Shown here: positions 43,110 to 50,181 of the stretch, piece by piece
How the letters are laid out: the number at the start of each line of letters is the position of its first letter
How positions within the stretch are numbered: position 1 is the stretch's first letter
Assembly: GCF_019048065.1 (NCBI RefSeq)
Contig: NZ_CP077291.1
Span: forward strand, 1,736,001-1,800,000
Origin: Citrobacter farmeri
GTDB lineage: Bacteria > Pseudomonadota > Gammaproteobacteria > Enterobacterales > Enterobacteriaceae
DNA length: 64,000 nucleotides
Direction: 5' to 3'
The notes under the pieces: model-generated
Told to the model about the DNA's origin: nothing
What the model saw: only the letters and a program-made list of their open reading frames with translations
Databases searched by the model: none
Translations under genes and position numbers: made by a program

Positions 43110-43185
43110 TGGCTCCTCTGACTGGACTCGAACCAGTGACATACGGATTAACAGTCCGCCGTTCTACCGACTGAACTACAGAGGA
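43110..43185 (-). tRNA. asnV: tRNA-Asn(GTT)
   Basis: 76 nt on the minus strand, starting TCCTCTGTAG and ending in encoded GCCA, with anticodon GTT in CTGTTAATC. The four arms pair. It is identical to three other tRNA-Asn genes in the window. The symbol is by position between erfK and yeeO. Confidence 0.95.
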
Positions 43186-43201
43186 ATCGTTGTGGAGGCT
43201 T

Positions 43202-43229
43202 ATCTTAGCGGCGAAAAAACTTTTGTCAA
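43202..43229 (-). promoter_or_regulatory. Promoter of tRNA-Asn at 43110
   Basis: On the minus strand TTGACA (43224-43229) and TAAGAT (43202-43207) are separated by 16 bp, followed by the tRNA start about 17 bp later. A sigma-70 promoter. Confidence 0.8.
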
Positions 43230-43345
43230 ACCTCATTTCCGACATTAGCGGTTAATTGGCGCTTCTCTCAACAATTTGTTGCAATTGCAGAGATTTTATC
43301 GGGAAAAAACTTTGCAGCTTTTCCGTTTCTCCCTCATCATTTGAA

Positions 43346-44833
43346 ATGTGGTTTCAACTTTCTTCTCTAAGGTCCATTTTGAACGTCTCCGCAGCCCTAC
43401 GCCAGGCCGTCACCCGCACGCCCTGGTATGCCAAACGCAAGCGTTATAAGGTTCTTTTCTGGCGAGAAATTACCCCGCTTGCTGTGCCTATATTTCTGGA
43501 GAATACCTGTGTTTTGCTGATGGGCGTACTCAGTACGTTTCTGGTCAGTTGGTTGGGGAAGGAGGCAATGGCGGGCGTCGGTCTGGCCGACAGTTTCAAT
43601 ATGGTGATTATGGCCTTTTTTGCTGCTATCGATCTGGGAACGACGGTCGTGGTGGCCTTTAGCCTCGGTAAGCGCGATCGCAGACGCGCCCGTGCGGCGG
43701 CCCGGCAATCTCTGGTAATTATGACGCTGTTTGCCGTGATTCTGGCGGCGGTGATTCACTACTTTGGCGAGCAGATTATCAATGTTGTGGCTGGAGAAGC
43801 GACAGCGGAAGTGAAGGCGCTGGCGCTGACTTACCTGGAATTAACGGTCCTTAGCTATCCTGCTGCGGCGATTGCGTTGATTGGCAGCGGTGCGTTGCGC
43901 GGCGCGGGCAATACGAAGATTCCGCTGCTGATAAATGGTGGGATGAATATCCTTAATATTATCATCAGCAGCATCCTGATTTACGGGATCTTTTCCTGGC
44001 AAGGGCTCGGCTTTGTCGGTGCCGGACTGGGCTTGACCATTTCGCGTTATATCGGCGCGGTTGCCATTATCTGGGTGCTGATGATTGGGTTTAATCCGGC
44101 ACTGCGCATATCGCTGAAAAGTTATTTTAAACCGCTGAACTTCGCCATCATCTGGGAAGTGATGGGGATTGGTATTCCGGCCAGTATTGAATCGGTACTG
44201 TTCAACGGCGGTAAATTGTTAACGCAGATGTTCGTCGCCGGGATGGGTACCAGCGTCATTGCGGGTAATTTCATTGCGTTCTCCATTGCCGCGCTGATTA
44301 ACCTACCGGGGAACGCGCTGGGGTCGGCATCCACCATCATTACCGGAAGACGTCTGGGGAACGGACAGATTGCCCAGGCGGAGATTCAACTACGCCACGT
44401 GTTCTGGCTCTCTACTATTGGCCTGACCGCCATCGCCTGGTTGAGCGCACCGTTTGCCGGGCTGATGGCATCGTTTTACACCCACGATCAGGAGGTAAAA
44501 GACGTTGTTGTCATCCTGATTTGGCTCAACGCGGCATTTATGCCGATCTGGGCAGCTTCCTGGGTTTTACCTTCAGGGTTTAAAGGCGCGCGCGATGCCC
44601 GTTTCGCCATGTGGGTATCGATGCTGGGAATGTGGGGCTGCCGCGTGGTTGCTGGCTACACGCTAGGGATTGTACTTGGCTGGGGTGTCGTGGGGGTCTG
44701 GATGGGGATGTTCTTCGACTGGGCAGTACGCGCAGTGTTGTTTTACTGGCGTATGGTCAGTGGTCGTTGGCTGTGGAAATACCCTCGACCGGAACATGAA
44801 AAGGTGGCAAAAGCCCCCGTTGTGTCTGAATAA
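43346..44833 (+). CDS. yeeO: MATE-family efflux protein YeeO
   Basis: A MATE transporter with about 12 membrane helices; the E. coli homologue exports FMN/FAD and peptides. From the ATG at 43346 it is 495 residues. The frame is open further upstream to a TTG at 43256 (525 residues, matching the disputed E. coli N-terminal extension), and a TTG at 43379 has a well-spaced AAGG, so the start is uncertain. It is flanked by two inverted identical tRNA-Asn genes. Confidence 0.88.
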   Translation: MWFQLSSLRSILNVSAALRQAVTRTPWYAKRKRYKVLFWREITPLAVPIFLENTCVLLMGVLSTFLVSWLGKEAMAGVGLADSFNMVIMAFFAAIDLGTTVVVAFSLGKRDRRRARAAARQSLVIMTLFAVILAAVIHYFGEQIINVVAGEATAEVKALALTYLELTVLSYPAAAIALIGSGALRGAGNTKIPLLINGGMNILNIIISSILIYGIFSWQGLGFVGAGLGLTISRYIGAVAIIWVLMIGFNPALRISLKSYFKPLNFAIIWEVMGIGIPASIESVLFNGGKLLTQMFVAGMGTSVIAGNFIAFSIAALINLPGNALGSASTIITGRRLGNGQIAQAEIQLRHVFWLSTIGLTAIAWLSAPFAGLMASFYTHDQEVKDVVVILIWLNAAFMPIWAASWVLPSGFKGARDARFAMWVSMLGMWGCRVVAGYTLGIVLGWGVVGVWMGMFFDWAVRAVLFYWRMVSGRWLWKYPRPEHEKVAKAPVVSE

Positions 44834-44885
44834 ACGACGAAATGAAGAAAATTTCGGCAAACAGTTGCCACAGTGCATTCAGGCT

Positions 44886-44914
44886 TTGACAACGGCAATG
44901 GGCATCGCTAATAT
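44886..44914 (+). promoter_or_regulatory. Promoter of tRNA-Asn at 44933
   Basis: Consensus TTGACA (44886-44891), a 17-bp spacer and TAATAT (44909-44914), followed by a GC-rich discriminator (GCGCCCC) typical of stringently controlled stable-RNA promoters. Confidence 0.9.
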
Positions 44915-44932
44915 GCGCCCCGTTCACACAAT

Positions 44933-45008
44933 TCCTCTGTAGTTCAGTCGGTAGAACGGCGGACTGTTAATCCGTATGTCACTGGTTCGAGTCCAGTCAG
45001 AGGAGCCA
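44933..45008 (+). tRNA. asnU: tRNA-Asn(GTT), integration site of the island
   Basis: A 76-nt tRNA-Asn identical to the other three, on the plus strand. Its last 16 bases are repeated at 56722, marking it as the attachment site of the adjacent genomic island; the tRNA itself is intact. Confidence 0.95.
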
Positions 45009-45014
45009 GATTTA
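44993..45014 (+). repeat. attL: tRNA-Asn 3' end repeat
   Basis: CCAGTCAGAGGAGCCA plus GATTTA; it matches 56722-56743 at 21 of 22 positions. It marks the left boundary of the island. Confidence 0.85.
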
Positions 45015-45016
45015 GA

Positions 45017-45050
45017 AAATCCCGCTTAAGGAAACTTGAGCGGGATTTTT
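45017..45050 (+). terminator. Island-borne terminator after tRNA-Asn
   Basis: AAATCCCGCTTAAG and CTTGAGCGGGATTT form a 14-bp stem (one G-T pair) with a GAAA tetraloop, followed by TT. It begins 9 bp after the tRNA and within the island, so it replaces the chromosomal terminator that was displaced to 56743. Confidence 0.92.
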
Positions 45051-45076
45051 GTCATTATGGCATTGCTACTAAAGCA

Positions 45077-45409
45077 TCAGATCAGGATGGCTTCCAGTCG
45101 CGCCAGCACCTCATTCACGACAGCGTCGGGTATACGTTCCAGCCGCTTACCATTTCGGGCCCCCATATCAATGGTTCTGGGCTGGTCGCAGCGAATGACG
45201 CCAGTTGTTTTTGTTCCAGCGCCGTCCAGTGAGACGGTAAAACCGGCTGAGCGGGCGAAGTTTCCGCCGCTGGTGACGGGAACAACAACGGGTAGCTGGG
45301 TCAGCATGTTAAACGATGCCAGAGAAACGATAAGTACCGGACGTTTTCCGCTTTGTTCATGTCCGGCTGTAGGATCCAGTGAGACGAGCCAGATTTCCCC
45401 TCTGTCCAT
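45077..45409 (-). CDS. pemK: PemK/MazF-family endoribonuclease toxin
   Basis: A 110-residue toxin very similar to plasmid R1/R100 PemK (Kid), an mRNA interferase. Conserved stretches are RGEIWLVSLDPTAGHEQ at the N-terminus, VPVTSGGNFARSAGF in the middle and RCDQPRTIDMGARNG near residue 80. The ATG follows the antitoxin stop directly (TAAATG), the coupled order of pemIK. Confidence 0.95.
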   Translation of the reverse strand: MDRGEIWLVSLDPTAGHEQSGKRPVLIVSLASFNMLTQLPVVVPVTSGGNFARSAGFTVSLDGAGTKTTGVIRCDQPRTIDMGARNGKRLERIPDAVVNEVLARLEAILI

Positions 45410-45667
45410 TTACAGGATCTCCTTGCCCACAGCAGGCGCATTAATCCATTCCCGATCCTCTTCGCTCATTTCGGCGTGCGGATCGCACTGCGCCAGCAGT
45501 TCCTCAAGCGAATAACGGGGCCGTTTCTGGGGTTCAATAATAAGGCAGCCATTATCAATGGTCATGCCCACTTCACTGTCTGTCGACAGCGCCAGCGTTT
45601 TCAGCACAGCAGGAGGAACCGCCAGCATGACGGATCCGCCGACCTTTTTCAGACGTGTGGTATACAT
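45410..45667 (-). CDS. pemI: PemI/MazE-family antitoxin
   Basis: An 85-residue antitoxin with an AbrB/MazE DNA-binding N-terminus (TRLKKVGGSVMLAVPPAVL) and an acidic toxin-binding C-terminus (CDPHAEMSEEDREWI). It matches plasmid PemI. A perfect AGGAGG lies before this ATG, which decides the start over the longer in-frame opening. The antitoxin precedes the toxin, as usual for the family. Confidence 0.94.
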   Translation of the reverse strand: MYTTRLKKVGGSVMLAVPPAVLKTLALSTDSEVGMTIDNGCLIIEPQKRPRYSLEELLAQCDPHAEMSEEDREWINAPAVGKEIL

Positions 45668-45683
45668 AGAGCACCTCCTGATA

Positions 45684-45699
45684 TTATATTTTAATATAA
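45684..45699. promoter_or_regulatory. Candidate PemI/PemIK operator
   Basis: A 16-bp perfect palindrome TTATATT-TT-AATATAA lies just upstream of the pemI ribosome site and overlaps a TATAAT on the minus strand. PemI-PemK complexes are known to repress their own promoter through palindromes; this role is inferred from position. Confidence 0.6.
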
Positions 45700-46278
45700 C
45701 ATCTGCGGCAGGCGATGCACAATTATTCATCAGATTCATTGTGAGTTCCTTAGCGTAATAAAGCGTGAAGAAAGCCTTAATCCATCGAAGGACAGATCCG
45801 GCAGTTTTCAAAGGCGACATTGCCGGTAAAACGGCGACCATCCTGATACATCAGGCGCTTCTTTCAGGTCATGAAGCATTTTGTGCAGGCGGGAGCTTAG
45901 CTCGTAGTAGGAAGGCCGATAATAGAAAACTGTTTCTGCGGTTCAAAGGATTATGACGGATCAGATAAACGAAATGAGGCGCAGCTTCCGGCACGGACCT
46001 TCTCCGGATAAGTATCAGCGATAGCGCAAAGGCAAAATTAGTTCAGTTGTGACACCCGGCAATTAGACAAGAGGAAAAACGACGAACACGCGTTTACAGA
46101 GAATATATAACCTAAAGTAACAATATGGCATCAAGACTAATCATAACGTAGAAAAATATATCATGCTCATTGATTTATAAAGAAAAATTAACCACAACCA
46201 TTGCAATGTCATCCGAGCGGTGTAACATAAATTGTTGAAATATTAGTCGTCGAAAAGTCGAGATAGATGAGGTGATAT
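45700..46278. other. Intergenic region between pemI and the helicase gene
   Basis: About 580 bp separating divergent transcription units. It should hold the promoter of the helicase module; AT-rich stretches occur at 46090-46210 but no convincing -35/-10 pair stands out. Short open stretches (for example 45765-45956 plus) have no recognisable product. A GAGGTGAT ribosome site at 46269 belongs to the next gene. No terminator or insertion-sequence end was found. Confidence 0.5.
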
Positions 46279-48216
46279 ATGAATCCCCCTTTACTGCGTT
46301 CCTATAATGCCGTTATCGAACATACGTTATCCCAAACAAAAAAATCCAGAACAACGAAACACATTGCCGGTTTTTGTCAGTTACAGGGGCCCACGGGCAG
46401 CGGAAAAACTAGCGCTCTTTACCGTTCTGGCTTCACCGATAACGCCCCTCCGGCGTTGGAGACAATAAAAAAATCAGGCTCTCAGGCCATTCTGGTCACC
46501 CATCGTTGGAATATACTCCACGACATTTACGAAAAAACAGCTTCGCACGAAGACAGCAATGGAAAACCATTTAACGTTAGTGTGCTTTATGCGCAGGATG
46601 AACAAATTGTTTCTGCAATCGAAGCTACGCCGCTACCTCATGAGAAAGATATTTCCGCAGATTCACTCCCGGATCCCTTTAATTCCATCAACGAACTTGA
46701 GGGAAAAAATTTGTTTGTCGGCCCAGATATTGCAGACAAACTGCGTAAGAATTGCAGGAATATCCTATATATCAATAAATCATTGAAAGGATACCCGGCA
46801 CATTTACGTGCAGCTATCGCCAGTGAAAAAGAGGCGTTAATAAAATCATGTGCGGCAGTTGAGATATCGTTAATTCAAAATATCAAATTGCTGGAAAAAG
46901 AAGCCAGGAAGCAAAAAGAAAAATATGGTGAAGAACATGAACTCTTGCAGGCCGCCAAGCAACGAGTTGATGACTTCCGTCGTCATGCCTGGGTCAGACG
47001 CATTCTGCCCGCCATCGCCTGGCGCGACGAAAAACAACATCTGCTGATTATGACAACCCAAAAGCTGGTTTCATCATTTTACGATGGGCGACGCAAAGTA
47101 CGAATGTCCAGCAAAGAGCTGCACAATTATGTCATTTTTATTGATGAATTTGATTATCAGGCTGAGGTACTACAGGAATATCTGGCGCAAGCCCAATGGG
47201 TTCAGGAACCGCCTGAATGCTTGGGGCAGTTACTCGAGGGGGGACGCAGATTACTGCAACGTATGCAGTATGTTAAAACAGCACCTGCACCGATGATCCG
47301 TGAACGTCTTGAGACATTTCTTAACGAACTGGATGACACCCTAAAAGGGAAAAAAATTGATTTAACACATGCCAGATCGCTAGTAATTCCTCTGCAACGA
47401 TATCTGGATAATAAACCCTTCGGTGAACATTATTTATTTCGCTCCGATCAACTGGTAACCAGTGAGCGCCTTATCATGCGACAGGCCGAACATGGCTACG
47501 AAATTATCAGACCAGATTCCTCATTTCAGGATAACGAGCAGGCTATCGACATCAGTGATTTTTTGCGCCTGATGGAGAAGTTTATTAGAAAGTTCAGTCT
47601 GATGTTAACGGACCTGACAGCCAGCGAAGATGAAACGTATGAATACATCAAAAAGTTAACCCGACTTCTGTTCGACCCAGTTAATGACTACAGACCGTCA
47701 TATTATGGCTCAACCCTGCCAAATATGTCTCGGTTTTTGTTACCACGTACCGATCTACCTGAACTGCGGGAACTAAGAAAAAATAATATTTTGCCCAATA
47801 CACATGCCAGTATTTTTGGGTTAACTAACTGGTTGCTGAAACAAAATGTTGTGGATACCGATATCGATCCATTACGAATACAGATCAAGCGTGCGTTCTT
47901 GCCAACAACAGCAGAAGGTTTACTACTGTCACTAGCCAGCCGTAATCTCGTTTTTGCACTGTCGGCCACATCATATATTGAAAGAGCCTGCAACCACTTT
48001 GATGTTCGGTGGATAAACTCAGCCTTACGCTATATTGCAGAAGCACGTAACCCTACAGTTACGGAAAGCTTCTCGGAACTACTTTTGAAAATCGACCTGA
48101 TTCCTGGTTTAAAGAACCGATGCCCTACGTTCAGACCGATGATGACCTTCAGTTACAAAATACCGCGATTGAAGAGATCAATAGCAACAAGGAAAGCATC
48201 AGAAAGACACAACTGA
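46279..48216 (+). CDS. Superfamily 2 helicase, N-terminal part of split helicase-nuclease
   Basis: 645 residues before the stop. It has Walker A GPTGSGKT (37-44), a motif Ia-like ILVTHRW (71-77), a long Lys/Glu-rich probable coiled-coil insert (about 170-235), an LLIMTTQKL strand (255-263), motif II IFIDEFD (286-292) and motif III LSATS (561-565). Motifs IV-VI are missing here and occur in the next frame, so this is half of a helicase. The last about 33 residues are Lys/Arg-rich and look out of frame. A GAGGTGAT ribosome site supports the start. The motif pattern resembles DinG/XPD-like helicases; family not certain. Confidence 0.8.
   Translation: MNPPLLRSYNAVIEHTLSQTKKSRTTKHIAGFCQLQGPTGSGKTSALYRSGFTDNAPPALETIKKSGSQAILVTHRWNILHDIYEKTASHEDSNGKPFNVSVLYAQDEQIVSAIEATPLPHEKDISADSLPDPFNSINELEGKNLFVGPDIADKLRKNCRNILYINKSLKGYPAHLRAAIASEKEALIKSCAAVEISLIQNIKLLEKEARKQKEKYGEEHELLQAAKQRVDDFRRHAWVRRILPAIAWRDEKQHLLIMTTQKLVSSFYDGRRKVRMSSKELHNYVIFIDEFDYQAEVLQEYLAQAQWVQEPPECLGQLLEGGRRLLQRMQYVKTAPAPMIRERLETFLNELDDTLKGKKIDLTHARSLVIPLQRYLDNKPFGEHYLFRSDQLVTSERLIMRQAEHGYEIIRPDSSFQDNEQAIDISDFLRLMEKFIRKFSLMLTDLTASEDETYEYIKKLTRLLFDPVNDYRPSYYGSTLPNMSRFLLPRTDLPELRELRKNNILPNTHASIFGLTNWLLKQNVVDTDIDPLRIQIKRAFLPTTAEGLLLSLASRNLVFALSATSYIERACNHFDVRWINSALRYIAEARNPTVTESFSELLLKIDLIPGLKNRCPTFRPMMTFSYKIPRLKRSIATRKASERHN
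48108..48114 (+). other. Candidate -1 frameshift heptamer T TTA AAG
   Basis: The upstream gene reads GGT TTA AAG here, so TTTAAAG is in the X XXY YYZ register needed for simultaneous -1 slippage. Slipping re-pairs to TTT AAA and continues GAA CCG ATG, exactly the frame of the next reading frame. The product would be about 1,299 residues (612 + 687). No convincing downstream stem-loop or upstream Shine-Dalgarno stimulator was found by eye. Confidence 0.45.
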
Positions 48217-50177
48217 ATACTGAGATCCATGATTTTAATAGAACAAAGAACAGCCCGCATTCAGCCGATCTTCTTGCTTCTCTGCCCCCCGATTTTTTCC
48301 AGAATGATGATGAACCTTCAACAGATTTCGAATCAGAGTATCGCCAGAATATTCTACTTAAATTGCTTGATGTGCTGGATCTAGCAGGAAAAAGGCCTCA
48401 GCACCGAGGACATCTGGCTTTTGTTAATTCCATATCTTATTTTAGAAAATGGCTAACCGCTGCAATAGCGACACAAAGCAGAGATTGTCTCATATGGTTA
48501 AAGCTGGATCCGCCTTTATCCGACAATCTTCTGCTAAAGAATTTTACTGATGTATTTATTCCGTTGACTATACATAACGAGCCCGCACTAATCTGTCTGT
48601 TAACCGCAGAATGTCAGAAAAAAAAGGGCTTCAGTGATGCCTATCAGGCTGCATTTGCTTCCCGACGTATTGTTATTGTGCTGACACAAACTGCCTCTGC
48701 CACCAACGGTATAAATCTGGATTTCAGCCTACCTGAATCCGGCAAAAATATGGATTTGACCTGTTTATATTTACTGGAATCACGACATTTTTACTTTTCC
48801 GCTTTCCAGACCAGTGCAGATAGCAATGATGATATGGCACATGCAGGCTTCCAGTTACGCAATCTGGAAAAACTACTCCGTGCAGGGGAAATTTCACGTA
48901 AACAGCATCAGCGCTTCATCCTGCCACTGATGTTGAACAGGAAGAACGAAATCTCCCAGTTAAACGGAGAGTATAAGAGAACCAGCGATTATATAAAAAA
49001 TACGGCAGCCAATGTCCAACAGCAGGTTGGTCGTATTGAGAGAGCGTGGTGCGAAGTACCCAACGCTGAGATTCACCTTGATGCTGAATTAGCAAAAGAC
49101 CTGTCCCGCTTTGCTTCATTACCTATCTATACATCAAATCGTCGACAGCTTTCGGCACTCAATCGTCAATTACTGGATACACTTCGGGAGCGTGATGAAC
49201 TGACACAGAATAATTTCTTCAGCCAGCTCATGACGCCGACACAGCCTGGAAAACTAGCATTGGCTTATATCGATCAGCGACTAATTCCGGCTATTCGGTT
49301 GTTACGGGAACAGTCAACACCAAGAGATGACATCCCATTACTCTGGCGACAACTCGGTAAAGCAGTACTTCAACATGATTTAGCCTGGAAACCGGGAAAA
49401 AACGCTTTCGACATTGATCTTGAATTATATAAATGGGCTTGCTTTGAAAAACCGGAATTAGCTAATACTGACGGCAAAATCTGGTACTCCCCACAGACAT
49501 GGCAGTTTTATGACAAAGCAGCAGAAGGGCTGCGCCAATACAACCCTCAGAAATTGTACCAGTATATCCAACGTCATCCTGTCATAACTGACTGGTTTAA
49601 CCGTAAGGGTTACCGAACGTCTATTATGCCCTTCGCGAGCGATTTGGAAGAGCGTTACGCATTCCATCCGCTAGTTATACAACGCCTACTGATGGGGCGT
49701 CTGGGAGAAGAAGCTATCCGGGCACTTCTTTATTCAGAGAGCATCATTACCACCAGCCAAGTAAGCAATCACCGGCTTTTTGAGCTGTATGATTTCAGCA
49801 TAAAAAATTCTGATTATCGTGTGGATGCTAAGTTTTGGAGACAGGATACTCTCGATAAGGCAGATGAAGAATATCAGCAATGGTTGGCATCTGGCGCAAA
49901 TCAAGAGCATACCCCTCTGGGTCTTAGTAAAAAACTGGCACAAATTCGCGCTATCGAGGGTAATAAAACCAAATTGGTTATCGCCAACTTTGTTGCTCCA
50001 CATGCTGATAGTCTATTACTGGGTTTCTCTCACCAGTTAACCCCTGTTCAAAATCCTTATGAGGCGGACATTCTGGTTCTCGGCGGATGCGTGACCCCGG
50101 ACACCATTTCAGTGGAAACACCCGGATTCGGGCAACTCAAAAAAATCATCAATCAAAACATTATGGAAAGAGCATAA
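48120..50177 (+). CDS. Helicase C-terminal part with PD-(D/E)XK-like nuclease domain
   Basis: 685 residues from the first ATG, but the frame is open back to 48051. It holds a motif V-like TQTASATNGINL (189-200) and motif VI QQQVGRIERAW (300-310), which complete the helicase started upstream. The C-terminal third contains GEEAIRALL (529-537), then YDF (557-559) and VDAKFW (568-573), a spacing consistent with a PD-(D/E)XK nuclease core (D558, D569, K571). The ATG lacks a good ribosome site, so independent initiation looks weak. It is 4 bp before the next gene. Together with the previous entry it would be one helicase-nuclease. Confidence 0.75.
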   Translation: MPYVQTDDDLQLQNTAIEEINSNKESIRKTQLNTEIHDFNRTKNSPHSADLLASLPPDFFQNDDEPSTDFESEYRQNILLKLLDVLDLAGKRPQHRGHLAFVNSISYFRKWLTAAIATQSRDCLIWLKLDPPLSDNLLLKNFTDVFIPLTIHNEPALICLLTAECQKKKGFSDAYQAAFASRRIVIVLTQTASATNGINLDFSLPESGKNMDLTCLYLLESRHFYFSAFQTSADSNDDMAHAGFQLRNLEKLLRAGEISRKQHQRFILPLMLNRKNEISQLNGEYKRTSDYIKNTAANVQQQVGRIERAWCEVPNAEIHLDAELAKDLSRFASLPIYTSNRRQLSALNRQLLDTLRERDELTQNNFFSQLMTPTQPGKLALAYIDQRLIPAIRLLREQSTPRDDIPLLWRQLGKAVLQHDLAWKPGKNAFDIDLELYKWACFEKPELANTDGKIWYSPQTWQFYDKAAEGLRQYNPQKLYQYIQRHPVITDWFNRKGYRTSIMPFASDLEERYAFHPLVIQRLLMGRLGEEAIRALLYSESIITTSQVSNHRLFELYDFSIKNSDYRVDAKFWRQDTLDKADEEYQQWLASGANQEHTPLGLSKKLAQIRAIEGNKTKLVIANFVAPHADSLLLGFSHQLTPVQNPYEADILVLGGCVTPDTISVETPGFGQLKKIINQNIMERA

Positions 50178-50181
50178 CATC

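Noticed and set aside
45410..45841. Longer pemI start giving 143 residues
   Set aside because: The extra N-terminus has no counterpart in PemI, and a perfect AGGAGG precedes the internal ATG at 45667.
45765..45956. 63-codon open frame upstream of pemI
   Set aside because: No recognisable product, no good ribosome site, and it overlaps the pem promoter side; treated as intergenic.
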